A DNA stretch of 64,000 nucleotides from Erpobdella octoculata (GCA_963978895.1 OZ022241.1:5754211-5818210), one strand, 5' to 3'. Shown: positions 44,273 to 57,701, counted from the stretch's first letter. Numbers and translations are program-made. Notes: a model not told the origin generated them from the letters alone.

Positions 44273-44299
44273 TTGGCACCATGCCAGGGTCCTTCCTCA

Positions 44300-45180
44300 T
44301 ACAGGTGGGTCTAAGTACTTACGAGTACCGCGAACACTCACGAGTGCCTACTCGTCTCAAATAATTGATTTTTCGAGTAATTAATGTCCACCGTGTAAAC
44401 AGTTAACAATTTAAAAACAACATTCTTAATTTCACCTATTTTCTAATCAACCATTCAGATTGATAAAATTATAATTCTTTTTCTAAGGAAGCAGTTACGT
44501 TTAATAGCTTATTTGATGCACACGAAAAAGTTTACCAGATGTGTAAATATGTAACATATTAAATCGCTTACAAATGTGTAAATATGTAACATATTAAATC
44601 GCTTACAAATGTGTAAATATGTAACGTATTAAATCGCTTACAAATGTGTAAATATGTAAAATATTAATTCGCTCACAAAACAACACTAAAATGAAAAAAA
44701 CTAACCCATAAAAACAAAGTTTTTATTATAAATCCTTTATATACGATCCTAGATTTTTATTTTTAATTATATTATTAATTTCTTAAATAAAAAATAATTA
44801 TAATTTTACCAATGTCCAAAGTAACTACCATTTACAAAAGTTAACTACAAATCGCAACTTTAACTACCATTTACCAAAGAAATTAATTCTTCTGTCATTT
44901 AGCATACAAAAAGATTTACAAATTTCCAACAAGTTTAGATATTCTGTTTTTTCGTTATGTACAGTTGAAAACATGACATGGTTTAATCTAGTTTGGGTCA
45001 TTGTTGACTGCAAATAGGTTTTAATTTGACGCAATACCGAAAAACTTTTTTCTGATGTTGCATTTGATATTGGAAAAACCAAATACAATTTTAATATTTT
45101 GTTTACTTGTAACAATAAAGTTCTTGAAGTTTTTATTTTAACTGAACATATCAACAATTGACAGACTATCGACGAGTCTC
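44300..45180 (-). pseudogene. hAT transposase C-terminal (dimerisation) fragment and flanks
   Basis: Minus-strand codons at about 45,157-44,864 read LKLYLVFPISNATSEKSFSV, then LRQIKTYLQSTMTQTRLN and NEKTEYLNL. This is the hAT-family C-terminal dimerisation domain (the S-x-x-x-E-R/K-x-F-S core). Everything N-terminal to it is missing. The flank at 44,310-44,355 carries several ACGAGT/ACTCGT words in both orientations, which may be subterminal repeats. I could not fix the element ends. Confidence 0.8.
44543..44682. repeat. 35-bp tandem repeat, 4 copies
   Basis: The unit AAATGTGTAAATATGTAACA followed by TATTAAATCGCTTAC is repeated four times with few changes, inside the hAT remnant. Confidence 0.92.
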
Positions 45181-45487
45181 TCTCTCCTCACTTTGAGAGA
45201 GGGGCACTGGCTCTCCGGTTCCGGCGCCGATGTCTATTCGTCGTATACATTTATTACTTTCCAAGCAATACTAATACCACGAAACGACAGGTACCCGCTT
45301 GTGAGCACTCGTGGCTGCTACAGGAATAACAGTCACAGTAGTATTGAACGAGACGAGATGGATAAGATTGTGGATAAGATGGTCTAGAATACTCTAGAAC
45401 AACTCGTTCAGCTCTGCCGACATGCACGTCCCAAACGATAACACCGCTCCAGTTTTTGTTGATCTTTTCCAGTATTTGTTTAGTAGA

Positions 45488-45525
45488 CACACGCACGCAC
45501 ACACGCACACACGCTCACTCACACA
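45488..45525. repeat. (CACACG)-type microsatellite
   Basis: Irregular CACACG units like those at 44,214-44,272. Confidence 0.8.
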
Positions 45526-45808
45526 TCACACACCCACAATTTCCCCCACAGACGTAACAGCACATCGTTCACAGACGCGCACAACACCGACGGTTGTATT
45601 CATATAAAGAAGCACAGCCTTCTTTTAGGCGGTCCAGCTTTATCGTTGCCGCTGAATCTATCGGGCATTTCTTACTGCAAACCGAGTTTTAGTTGTTTTT
45701 TTCTGAAATAAGACTATAAAATAGTTTTTGTGTAATTTAAAAACTAAACTTAAAAAATTTATTTCAAATCGTTTTTTTTAATTTTGAGTTTTGGAGTTTT
45801 ACGACTTA

Positions 45809-45929
<121 letters not shown>

Positions 45930-46244
45930 TGATAATAATAAATTGAATATGAAATACATGACAGTTAGTTCAAAGTATTTTAATAAGAGTTTCAAAACTT
46001 ATTGAAAACATTACGTGAATCTCTTTTTCTCATATACTGGAGGTACACAGGTGAGTCTGAGTGATTTTGATTGGTTTCAGTTTGTGGTTATGACTCAAAA
46101 CCATCATTTCGGGAAGACAGATGATGGTACAAATACTCTCTATTAGTACTGACTACAATTAGTTACAAGCGAGTAGTAGTAATGATTAAATTATTAGTGA
46201 GTTACACTAAGTAGTAGTGTTAACAGTAATTAAGTATCAGGGCA

Positions 46245-47010
46245 TTACTAGGCCAATATCCCCGGTCAATTTTCTCAGGACAATACCCACAAAGTCCAAC
46301 CGGTCATTATCCTCCTGTTGTTTTTCTTTATGACATCCCCATGGAGATGACTTATGATCTCATTGACAACATCTCCCTGGACATAATTCCGCAAACTCTA
46401 TTCTTTATTAAATAAATTATTCATATTATTACACTCATTTTTGACTATTTGATCGGAATTTTTTCTGTCTGAATTATTTATATTATAGTTTTTATCGTAG
46501 TTGAACTCTCTTGATTTAGTTGCTAATTTCTGCACATTTTTGAACCTAGAAAAGGCGTTGTTACAAAAATTGTTGTTACAAAAAGCCGTTGTTACAAAAA
46601 TTAGTGTTTTTTTTATTTTTAAAAATTTGCCTAAAATGGTAAGTGTGTCAAGTATCACTGAATTCTTCTTCAGGGAAGTGAAAGAAAATTCTAAAAATGC
46701 TTGTGGTGTGAAGAAGTTCATATATAGAATGAAAATTAATGTGCTGGGTTTCTTTTCTTAAGATAAATTGTCCAAGAAAATATTGTCCCGAAGAATATCG
46801 TCCTAGAAGGTATTGTCAAGGAGGGTTTGTCCAAGAGGGTTTGTCCAGGAGGGTTTGTCCAGGAGGGTTTGTCAATGAGGGTTTGTCAATGAGGGTTTGT
46901 CAATGAGGGTTTGTCCAGTGGTATATTGTTGAAGAGTAAACTGTCCAGGTGAATAGTGTCCAGAAAAATATTGTCCAGGTGGGTATTGCTCATGATAATA
47001 CTCTCCTAGA
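46245..47010. mobile_element. Foldback-like region with inverted arrays of GGACAATA words
   Basis: The left side (46,245-46,390) carries GGACAATACCCAC-like words. The right side (46,755-47,010) carries the inverse, TATTGTCCAGG-like words at irregular 10-20-bp spacing, including a 14-bp array near 46,815-46,915 (GGGTTTGTCCAGGA). The centre is AT-rich. It looks like a non-autonomous element whose long, degenerate ends are built from one short motif. Confidence 0.55.
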
Positions 47011-48495
47011 CACAGTAATTATTACATATGAGTATTTACAATTATGTTACTAGCTGCTTCTCGTGAGCTGTGGTGGTTACTGATAACTAGTGATTGCTCG
47101 TGAAGAGTAATAGCGGTTATCATTAGGGAGTAAGAAAAATTACCAATCGCGTAGTTTCACCGACACGCAGGCACTCTAATAGACAGCAAATTTAAAGCTA
47201 TACGTTTCTGTCGGCTCTCTCTTGGGAAGAGTAACTGTTTCCATTATCTTTTCCGGTCACCGTAGAAGAGCTGAAGTAGTTACAGTAGTTTGAAAATTGA
47301 AATGTTCTTCGGCTATTTTCTATGTGTCTTCTTCTTTTAGATTATAATCTCCCTCACGCTTCGGTCGGTTACAGGGCCATGACAAGAAAATAAAGTTATG
47401 GGCCCTCCGTGCTTTGTCGAGGGAAGAATTTAGAAATGAATTAGTTCCGTTTCTCCTGATTTCTTTTGTATTCGATTGTACAAAATTAGAATTTTTCTTG
47501 CATCAAAGTAATTCAATGTAATCTCTGAGAATATGGGTGTACTCAAACACTTGTTTATATAGTTAATTGCATCACGCGTTATACAGTCTAGCAACAGAAG
47601 AAGTGATTTTGTTCAACGATCGCATCATATGCGACGATAGATTAATACCTAAAAATCATCTATTCACACGAAGTTATGTATAAAACACAATACGGGTTGA
47701 TAAAACGAACAAGATGGCCAGAAGGAATGTGGAGAAGTATTGAATGAAGAGAAAAGAATAAATAAATAAAGAAAGAAAGATTGAGAGAAGTCATAATAGA
47801 TTTGTCATCGTGGAGAAGGTAGTTTCGCTCACTTTCTCTTGAACGATCCATTATTATTGCTTTTACGATGCCCGCCTGGTGTGAACGTCCTTTCTTTCCA
47901 GTCTGATGCTTATTTCTCTGTTTGTTTGGGTATTTTTCAATTTGTTTGCGTATTTCTCAGTTTCTTTGCGTTTTTCTCGTTTTGTTTCTATGTTTTTCTG
48001 TTTTTTTTCTGTTTTTTTTGTGTGCGTGCCCCTGTTTTTCTAGGCATTTGTAATCTGATATTTTGATTTTTTTCTTCCTCTGTGCCCCCGAAGGTGAAAT
48101 GCAAATGTCGTTCTTTCTTGCACGAGATCACCGCCAGATGGAGATAATGTTTCCATAATTTAATTTAGAAATTATTTTTGGGATTCACCATTTTTGTTTT
48201 TTCCTTTTTCAAATTTCTCTCTTCCTTCATCTCTCTCTCTCTCCCCATATTTTTTCATTTCTTCTTGAGAATCTCTTTGTCTTCAACCCAAGCCTCTTCC
48301 CAAACTCAACACGTGTTTACATTGGATCAAAGGTACAGTTCTTGGAACCGAGGGACAAATATTGTCGACAGATCCTTCACAAGAAAGAATTTCAAGGCTC
48401 GCTATGAAAGATAATCGAAACTGTCTTCGAAGTTTTTATTTCTGTTTGGAGCTGGAGTGATGGTCCGTGGTTATTACGGATGGAAAACATGCTGA
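47011..48495. other. No gene seen
   Basis: Moderately AT-rich, with a T-rich GTTTTTCTG patch at 47,925-48,020. No splice-bounded coding block or RNA gene is supported. Confidence 0.45.
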
Positions 48496-48499
48496 TGTC

Positions 48500-49600
48500 A
48501 CAAAATAGGGGTGCGAAAAGTTCGCCCTCACTTTTTAGCCCCGTTTTTTACCCGTTTTTTGGCTTCCCGATTTTCGCCCATTGCTTTTGCTCCCAGATTT
48601 TTGCCTTAGATTTATTTTCTCCCAGGTTTTTATCTTTGAAAAATTTTGCTTATAGCTTCTTGTTCTAGGGTTTTTACCCTCAGTTTTTCATTCACAGTTT
48701 TTTGCTCACGAGAAAGTTTTTTTTTCGGATGTTTGCTAACAACTCGTTGCTCCCGGGAATGTCAGCCTCTGGAAATATTTGTTCCCAGCTCTTAGTTCTG
48801 GAAAAGTTTGTTTCTGCGCTTTTCGCCCCGAACTTCTTGCACCCAACTTTTCTTACCAAAGGAAGCTATCTCTTGATTTTTTACAGTCAGTTTGTTTTTA
48901 CACACTTTTACTTAACTTGACTTCTCTGTCTGTCCGTCGTCAATTTTGCAATCGATTATAAACTAACATCCCGATGAGCTAGAGACTTAAAAATTTAAAC
49001 ATACCTCCGAAATGATTAACAATGCATTTTGTCAAATTTTCGGATCGATTGGACAAAATGTAATAAAATATTGTGTATGCTAATATGCTCGTTGTTTATG
49101 TAACATATATAATTTTCGGATTGATTGGACAACATCAACGTCCAGAGGATGTTAAATGATTACTTGAATAGTGTAAAAATATAAAAGTGTGTTTTTAAAA
49201 AACTTTGTTTATTGCTTCACTTGTTTCCTGACTTTTTTTGCTTGCAGTTTGTTGTTTTCTGACTTTTATGCTTGCAGTTTTACTACTAGAAAATTCTCTT
49301 GGTTTTTCCCATTCCAAAGATTTGGGTTGACTTTTTAGCTCTGGAAAGACTGGTTTAGACTATTTGCTCATGGAAAATATCATCCGAAGTTTTAAGCTCC
49401 AGGGACAATTTTGTCATGTTAAGAAAAACGTTAGCCCCTGTAAAAATGTTCATCTCTGGATAATTTAATGTATAAGAAATGTTTGCTTCTTTAAAAAATT
49501 TAAGGTATCTTACAAGTGTTTTTTGCTAAATTTTGTTAAGTTCTTATCTTGATAAATACTTCGGATAAATTATTGATCGGAAATTTTTCTTTGCTCAAAT
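48500..49600. repeat. Cryptic, degenerate repeat of TTTTTGCTC-like words
   Basis: Words such as TTTTTGCTC, TTTTCGCCC, TTTGCTCCC and CTCTGGAAA recur every 15-30 bp across about 1 kb without strict period. This looks like an old, decayed minisatellite. Open frames here are low-complexity artefacts. Confidence 0.45.
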
Positions 49601-50255
49601 AAAATGCGGGGTTTTATTTAATTCGAGCCTTTGGAGGCCAAAAAAGTCAAAAAACCGTCAACTAACATTTCCAGGGGCGAGAAAACGGAGGAAAAAACTT
49701 TCCATGGAAGAACTTTTACAAGGGCAAAAAGACAGAAACAAAAAGACCGTGGGGGGGGGGAGCGAAGAGCTGGTGGCTAACTTTCGGCAAACCACGAAAT
49801 AGAATACCCCCTCATAAATACGTCGTACCATGCAGGCTTTGAATATCTCAGTCACTGCTTTGGCAATTATATTTTTCTTATAATCTTTTATATTTTATCA
49901 AGCTATTTAAGAAATATAATCGAATATCACAGACTAATTATTTTTTTATTTTCAGTGCATTTAGAAATAGAAATGTTTTTTAAAACGTTTTTTTTTATAT
50001 ATTTTTATTATTTTATTAAACTAGAAGCTCCTTGATCAAATAAGACCCTATCTTTTTTCTGGAGAATTAGAAACCAGTAATTAAATTTCCGGGAGGGAGA
50101 TTTCTCCCGTACATGGGTCAGCAGGGTATGACCTTTGAAGAAAAGGCCTGGCTAGACGACACCGAGGTATAAGCGTTTCCAGCTACAAAATTATTCATAG
50201 CTTGTAGGAGGTGGCACGAACTATTTAAATTTCTGATTTTAAAATTGAATGTAGA
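49601..50255. other. No gene seen
   Basis: Contains a G10 run near 49,751 and otherwise nothing recognisable. Confidence 0.4.
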
Positions 50256-50261
50256 AACAGC

Positions 50262-50267
50262 AGCAGC

Positions 50268-50360
<93 letters not shown>
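50262..50360. repeat. (AGT)n microsatellite, ~32 units
   Basis: Preceded by three CAG units. It yields a spurious poly-Val frame. Confidence 0.97.
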
Positions 50361-50361
<1 letters not shown>

Positions 50362-51270
50362 ATTATTGAAAATCACTCCAAGGAAGTCGGCGCGGTGTTA
50401 GTTGCAGCTTTGACTACCTTGACTGCTGGAAGCATCAGTGGTTGTGAAACGTAATAGGATTAAAATCTAAGTTTAATCTCAGCCTGAGGCTTTCGTTGGA
50501 TTGGTGGAATGCGCGTCTGTCTGTCTGTCTGTCTGTACATCCTGAAAATATAACAAAATCTAGTGCTTTAGAAAATTATATTTAAAGGTGAAATTTATCC
50601 ATTTTTACTTTGAAAGTTATTTTTAAAATCAGATTTTTTTTTCAATTTTGTGGTTATGCAAGGATCGTAAAATCTGAAAAAGTGCTCCTTTTTTACCGCT
50701 ACGTGGCAGAAAGTTCGGTCAATGGAATATAAAGATGATTTTCGACTGGAAATGCTGATGGTTGTGAACTGCCCGGGGACTTTCTCATAATACCGGTGAT
50801 TATAGTAAACGTACCTGTCGTTAGCAGGTGTAATATAATGACTATTTGTAGTAAGGTAGGTCAATGTATTAAAGTAAAGGTTGCGATTGATGAGTTATGC
50901 TGGCCTTTAAAAAGGTTAGAGGGCAAGTTTTTTTTTAATTTTTATTCCATGCCTTTTTGGGTGTTTCTCAGTGAAAACAAGATAACTACAAACTCAAACT
51001 ACCTAATACAATTTTTAAGCAAAGTTTTTTTTTGGTTTTGCTGTTGATGTTATAAAATATTATTTGAACAAAAGTGCAGAACTAATTAATAATAAAAATA
51101 TTTTATTTTTTTAATTAATGTTTTAATTATGCTTTTTTATTTTAATTTTCCATCTTGTAACTGTATAAAAAGAGTATTTATTCATTTTGAAGTTTACTTG
51201 CAATGAATTCTATTCTCGTAGTAAATTTTTTAAAAATAATTTATTATTGTTTCTCCAAAATGTGGTAGCA
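50361..51270. other. No gene seen
   Basis: AT-rich. Contains (TGTC)n at about 50,515-50,534. Nothing else is supported. Confidence 0.45.
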
Positions 51271-51275
51271 CGAAA

Positions 51276-51785
51276 TAAATGCACGAAATGAATGCATGAA
51301 ATCAATGCACGAAATGCGTGCATGAAATGAATGCATGAAGAAAATGCATAAAATGAATGCATGAAATCAATGCACGAAATGCATGCATGAAATGAGTGCA
51401 TGAAATAAATGCATGAAATAAATGCATGAAATAAATGCATGAAATAAATGCATAAAATCAATGCATAAAATCAATGCACGAATGAATGCATGAAATGAAT
51501 GCATAAAATCAATGCACGAATGAATGCATGAAATGAATGCATACAATCAATGCACGAATGAATGCATGAAATGAATGCACGAAATGAATGCATGAAATGA
51601 ATGCATGAAATGAATGCATAAAATCAATGCACGAATGAATGCATGAAATGAATGCATAAAATCAATGCACGAATGAATGCATGAAATAAATGCACAAAAT
51701 CAATGCACGAATGAATGCATGAAATGAATGCATAAAATCAATGCACGAATGAATGCATGAAATAAATGCACAAAATAAATTCAGC
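51276..51785. repeat. 12-13-bp minisatellite built on ATGCAT/ATGCAC, ~40 copies
   Basis: Units GAATGCATGAAAT, GCATAAAATCAAT and GCACGAATGAAT alternate. From about 51,460 a higher-order pattern of three units recurs. The frames on both strands are artefacts. Confidence 0.93.
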
Positions 51786-52660
51786 GCCCTCACCATCTCC
51801 GCCATTTTAATTCTGCTTTTTAAGTCATCCAGGAAGAAGCAAAAGCGTTTATGGGGTCATTTCCTTTCAAAATTATTTTTTCCCTCCATTTTGAGTTTAA
51901 AATTCTATGCAGTCACGTGCCTGACTTTAGGTTTGTAAACATTCATTTCGCTCGCCACTTCCTGGACATTTTGTTTATCGCTTCGAGTTTTTCTAAAAGA
52001 AATATAACATCATATATACACATAATCGTTAAATTATTTTTTATTAGGTATTTAAAATAGAACCATAATATTCTGTTTAGATAATAAAAACAACCAATTG
52101 TTTTTAATAAGTACTTTGTCTAAGATTATTCATATTTATTTATAATGATTTATAACATTAAATTATTATTTAAATAAGTATTTATGACATTAAATTATGA
52201 TTTAAATAGTTATTTATGGCATTAAATATTAATCGATTCCGTTTTTCAACTAAATAATACGTTTTTATTGTATTTCACGCAATAAATGTTGTCTCTTTTA
52301 CAAAATTATAAGAAATATATCTTCAACCCTCCATTGAATAGCAATTTATTGCACATTTAAATGGGAGCAAAACGAGTTTAGATGAGGTTTTTCTTTCCAT
52401 TCAAGCATTTTCACAAGTACACTCCATGTCCATTTATGAAAAATATTTGCTACACAGAAATTTAATTTTAAATTTAATTTTCTTTTTAAATTTCGTTTCA
52501 CGGGTTGTTTGTTGAATTTTTATAAAATGAGAAATTGTTTTCTATTTTTTTCAACGAGATGTTCTTTCTTTATAATTCCTCCATGCATTCTTAATGGCCA
52601 CTTGTCGTTGAAATGAGATATTTAGTGGGTTGTAGCGAGTGCAGAAGTGCCAGGTCACTA
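51786..52660. other. No gene seen
   Basis: AT-rich. A TATTTATGACATTAAATTATGATTTAAATA-like unit is duplicated at about 52,155-52,225. Nothing coding. Confidence 0.45.
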
Positions 52661-52671
52661 CTTCTGCTTCA

Positions 52672-52770
52672 TGAGGTGGTGATGATGATTACGGTAATAA
52701 TGATGATGATGATAATTACAATCATAATGATGATGATGATAATTATAATGAGTACTGATGATGATGAAGA
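52672..52770. repeat. Imperfect (GAT)n microsatellite
   Basis: Runs of GATGAT interrupted by AATTA. Weaker GAT runs continue to about 52,900. Confidence 0.8.
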
Positions 52771-52899
52771 TGGTAATTTTAGAAGTCTTGGAGTGATAGT
52801 GACAATGTTAAGGAAGTTGAGGTGGTGATTGTGTTATGCATGATGATGATTATTTCGTGAGGTATTTTACCATAGTGATGTTAGTGATGATGACGTTGG

Positions 52900-53555
52900 C
52901 ATTTGTAAGTTTGATTATTCTCAATTGAATTTTTGTAGTTTATTTAATATAAACAAAATTACCGCAAAATAAAGCCTGATCTGACCCTTGTTTGCCATTC
53001 ATTTTAAATACTCAAGATTTTTTGTCAACATATCCGATGCATTATTATTCGAAACGATTTGTTTGAGCAGCTCTTTAAATTATTTAGAATTTTAAATCAG
53101 TTTTTTTATATTATTTAAAACTTTAAATCAGTTTTTTTTTAATTTTTTTCCTAATTTTAATTTTTTAGTTGAATTCGAATACGACTGAAAATTCAAAAAA
53201 ATTATTCGTATTCATAAAAATGCACATCACTGTCTCGCACAAACTCTTAAAACGGCGCACTTGGAAGGTAGCCAAAATGGCCGTTCGGCCAAAGTGCTAA
53301 TAATAATTTTTTTTTAAATATAGATTAAAATCTTTCGAGATTGGTTGTAAATTATATTGCTCAAATTCTCTTCAGGGGAGGGGGTAGAAAAGGAAGATCG
53401 CCTACGGTGCTGTTATTTCCATTTTGATTTGAATTTTTAATTTCATTAATAGAAATTTTCCACAGTTTTGTTTATATTATTGAATGCTTCATAATAACTT
53501 CACTGTGTTTGCTTGCATGAGGGGATGCGTTTGTAATTTTGTGACGCTTAAGAAA
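52900..53555. other. No gene seen
   Basis: AT-rich sequence with a duplicated TTTAAATCAGTTTTTT word near 53,090-53,135. Confidence 0.4.
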
Positions 53556-53660
53556 CATACTTCTCGTCATCCAATCGAGCTAAAACGTGGTGTATTGAAA
53601 TTGTTGCCAATGCAATGCATTCTGTCAAATTTTCAGATCGATTGGACAGAAAGTAATACG
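53556..53660 (+). repeat. Interspersed repeat family A-like fragment
   Basis: CTTCTCGTCATCCAATCGAGCT and then GTCAAATTTTCAGATCGATT resemble the sequence at 1-100 (minus) and 49,030-49,070. Confidence 0.5.
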
Positions 53661-54071
53661 AATTAAAAATAATTGTAATTTTAAAAATATACAATTTTTT
53701 TAAAGAAATAAAACCACTAGTTTTATAATCATTCAAAGAAATCAAAAACTAAATATAATATTAGAAATTTTTTTTTTAACTTCCGCGTTTCTCAATTTTA
53801 ATTCCAATTTCTTTTTATTTTCTTTCATTTTTTTGTCTTTAAAATTGAACAAACCATGTTTTATGTCGTGGGACTGATGGTGATGATGATTTTTCAATGG
53901 TTCTTTCAATAGAAAAGTTAAGATTTTAAATTAAAGGTTTCTGGTGATGTTAAAAAAACTGACCAAACGTAATACCTTGTTATTAATGACTACGCTTTGT
54001 GGAAACAGAAGAATTAAACGATGATGTTTATGAAGATAAATGAAAGGAAGAGTCAAAGAAAGAAAACGTGT

Positions 54072-54131
54072 AAGTGAGAGAAAGAGAAAGAGAGAGAGAA
54101 AGAGAAAGAGAGAGAAAAAGAGAGAGAGAAA

Positions 54132-54162
<31 letters not shown>

Positions 54163-54175
54163 AAGCGAGAGAGAA
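54072..54175. repeat. (GA)n-rich low-complexity tract
   Basis: GAGAGA/GAAAGA runs. They produce spurious Arg/Glu-rich and Ser/Leu-rich frames. Confidence 0.93.
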
Positions 54176-54179
54176 CGAA

Positions 54180-55035
54180 CACAACCTGCACTTTTTCATG
54201 CAACAATTTGTCGCAACGGCCTTCATGTTTGCGTCACGTTGGGCGATAATAAACACTGACGCGTGTGTCCATAATTCCGATAAAATGTCCTATTTTATTT
54301 ATTATTTATAAAAAACATGCCAGAATAAACATAATACAAGAAATTATCTTTTTTTTCATATGCTTTCATTAACTTTTACTTATCCGGTCGTCCTGGAGTT
54401 GCACATGGGATTTAAGAGGAAGTTCGGAAACTCTAAAATTAACAAATTTTAAAAAAATTCAAAATTTAATTAATCAAAAAATCAAATTTGAAAAATTTAA
54501 AGAGCAAATATTAATAATAAAATAAACTAAAGACTTTTAACGGTAATGACGACAAAAACTTTCATCATCATCAATGGTAATAATTTTACTATTCGACGTC
54601 GCTATGAAATATTATCACAGTCTTAAAAGCCGGTTTTTAATTTTTTAAATTATAACCACTGTTGTATTAAGTTGTACTGTATATATGCACAAATACACGC
54701 GCACAGAAATAAACACATCTGCACACGCTCAGAAATAAACACCTCTGAACCGCGGGGTTAGTCAAATCAAAAGTTGAGTGCATTTTGAGTTCAAACGAAA
54801 AGAAGGCGTGAAATAATGGAACGGGAATATTCTTGTTTGCTTTCTCAATTAAATTTTCACTTAGTCGGTACAAAATTCTCATTCATTCTGACAGTTTTTA
54901 GTAATGACTGGTTACAAGTAATAAAATTACAATAACAAACACGCAGGTAAATAGCAGTAACGATTTACACGTAAAGTTCCAGTTACAAATTACATTGAGT
55001 AGAATTATAAAAATTCTTTGAATTACAGTCAGTAA
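54180..55035. other. No gene seen
   Basis: AT-rich. CAGAAATAAACAC words are repeated near 54,704-54,742. No gene structure. Confidence 0.45.
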
Positions 55036-55039
55036 TTAC

Positions 55040-55680
55040 TTTTATTACAAACTTTTATTTAGGTTACACAAATCTTGCAAGTGAAATTTAACCAGCTTTT
55101 TGACTAGCTAGGAAGCTGAAACTTTCAGCATAGCTTTATATTATTTGACAATACATGATTCAATGAAAAAAAAAATTTGAACATTTTTTGTCATTCTAAA
55201 TCGAGTGTATTTGAAATCAAAGTTTTCTGTTGAAAAACTCGTTCTTTCCTTTACTTGTTTTTATTATGTTAAATGCTTTTATTTAACTTCATTCGTCTCT
55301 TTGTTTGTTTGTTTGTTTGTTAGTTTGTTTGTCTATGGTGATCAAATCTTAAAAACAAACATTCACCCGCTTTTTGACCACCTAGAGCTCTAAAACGTTC
55401 AGGAAAGCTTTATTCTAAACGACAATACATGAATTGAGTGTTTCCGACATGAATTAAGCCTTAAATCAATTGAAATTAATTCCTGCCATTTAGTTGTTTA
55501 TTTATAAGTCGCCAGATGTCTAAAATTATTAAACAGTACGGATGTTTATTTATAAGTCGCCAGAGGTCCAAAATAATTAACAAGATTGAGCGTAACGGTT
55601 GTTTTAGATTCAAAAATTTTAGTTCGTTGAATCAGATAGAGGCAAAGAAAAACATTTTTTTAAAGTTTATTTTTTGACTA
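55040..55680 (+). repeat. Interspersed repeat family B, plus-strand copy
   Basis: Contains AATCTTGCAAGTGAAATTTA, then AAACTTTCAGCATAGCTTTA, a (GTTT)n run at about 55,298-55,330, then GACCACCTAGAGCTCTAAAA, TAAGTCGCCAGAGGTCCAAA and AACGGTTGTTTTA with AATTTTAGTTCGTT. The second half is shared with 59,620-59,950 and partly with 56,938-57,010. Confidence 0.8.
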
Positions 55681-55954
55681 ATATGTATAATATATATTTA
55701 CTAGAGATAGCCCATCAAAAATGACGGATTTGTTTAAATCAAATTATATATTATTTTACGCATACGCAATGATATATTATTTTACGCATACATACATACA
55801 TACGTACATACATACATCCATAAGAAATTATGCATGTAGATGAGTAGAATAATTGGCTAATTCACAATTATTTGCAATTCGTTTATTCAGTTTGGTATTT
55901 ATTTGATAACAATGTTTTTGTAAAAATTATTGAGTTTTTCAATAATTCTCTTGA

Positions 55955-56345
55955 CATAAGGTATCTTTCACTAAAACTTTTATATTTTCGTGATATCTTC
56001 CTCGAGTTAACGCTACATACAGTTGACCATGAGCGAAGACTGGCTCATGAAGATATACACCGGCGTGTCCTTGACTCTTATTAATTGTCATTGAGAAAGC
56101 TAGCATTACTGGAAATTGTCACCGTTTCATTCTGAATGGCAATGTGCTTTCGCTCGGTTCCAAATCAATTATAGGCAGGCAAACGTCTTCGCCTTTATTA
56201 CTTCCTGTAATAATTTCAGCTTTAAAGCAATTTTTTGAAAAAGACTTCTGACTACTGTTACATTAAACAAGTCGTTTCTTGGATTTAAATTTCGAAGAAG
56301 CATTATAAAAGCACCAATTTTAATTTTTAAATTATGTGCGGCATT
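55955..56345 (-). pseudogene. Helitron-type PIF1 helicase remnant
   Basis: On the minus strand, broken frames read IGAFIMLLRNLNPRN, then VCLPIIDLEPSESTLPFRMK, then FPVMLAFSMTINKSQGH, GVYLHEPVFAHGQLYVALTR and GRYHENIK. These are the C-terminal motifs of PIF1-like helicases, with the INKSQG core and the GQLYVALTR motif. There are at least two frameshifts and a stop. It is unlike the copy at 725-1255 in sequence (SINKSQG type against VHKMQG type), so it is a different element family. Confidence 0.8.
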
Positions 56346-56384
56346 CCTGAACTCTTAAAACATTAATATAAATGTAACAAAAAA

Positions 56385-57100
<716 letters not shown>

Positions 57101-57701
57101 ATTTTAAAGTAATCAACCAATTCTCTGCTGTTTAGTAGGGTTACATTTTACCCGTGACTCCCTACTGAATTCCTCTTTGCAGTTGATCGTATATATCTTA
57201 CTTGCAAAGAAAATTTCTTTTTTTTAAAGCCGGCGTTATCGAGTGAGAGGGGATGTGTGGTTTTGTTTAGGGGTGTAGTTGATTGGTAAAGTAGGGTAGT
57301 CAGTGGTTCAGTTAGTGGTTTGGTTAATCGGCATGCAAATGGGTTGAAACAAGTGACCAGTTGGATACCATATCACAAGAACTGGATGGAAAAGATGACC
57401 TGAGAGATATGAGTTTGAATTTGTAGAAAGCCTTTCATTCCCTAAGGACGGAAAAAAATAAATTTATTCAAAACAAGAAGATGAATGAAAAACGAATAAT
57501 TTGATAGATGGAGACATTTTTGAAATCCGTTTTATGTCGTAGGAGGAGATGAATTCATATGGCATGGAAAGAAAGAGATGCATTTCGTATTGCATCGAAG
57601 GAGGATACAACGGATGGATTAAGGGACGAAGAGACAAATTGAGAAACTAAGAAACACATTGAAAATAGTATATCTATACTCAAACACACACAAAATCTAA
57701 T

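Noticed and set aside
43670..44314. Phe/Ser-rich and His/Thr-rich frames
   Set aside because: They are low-complexity pyrimidine and CACACG tracts without gene structure.
50245..50454. Poly-valine open frame, and the poly-Tyr frame at 45,759-45,995
   Set aside because: They are translations of (AGT)n and (ATA)n microsatellites.
54040..54260. Arg/Glu-rich frames
   Set aside because: They are translations of a GA-rich tract.
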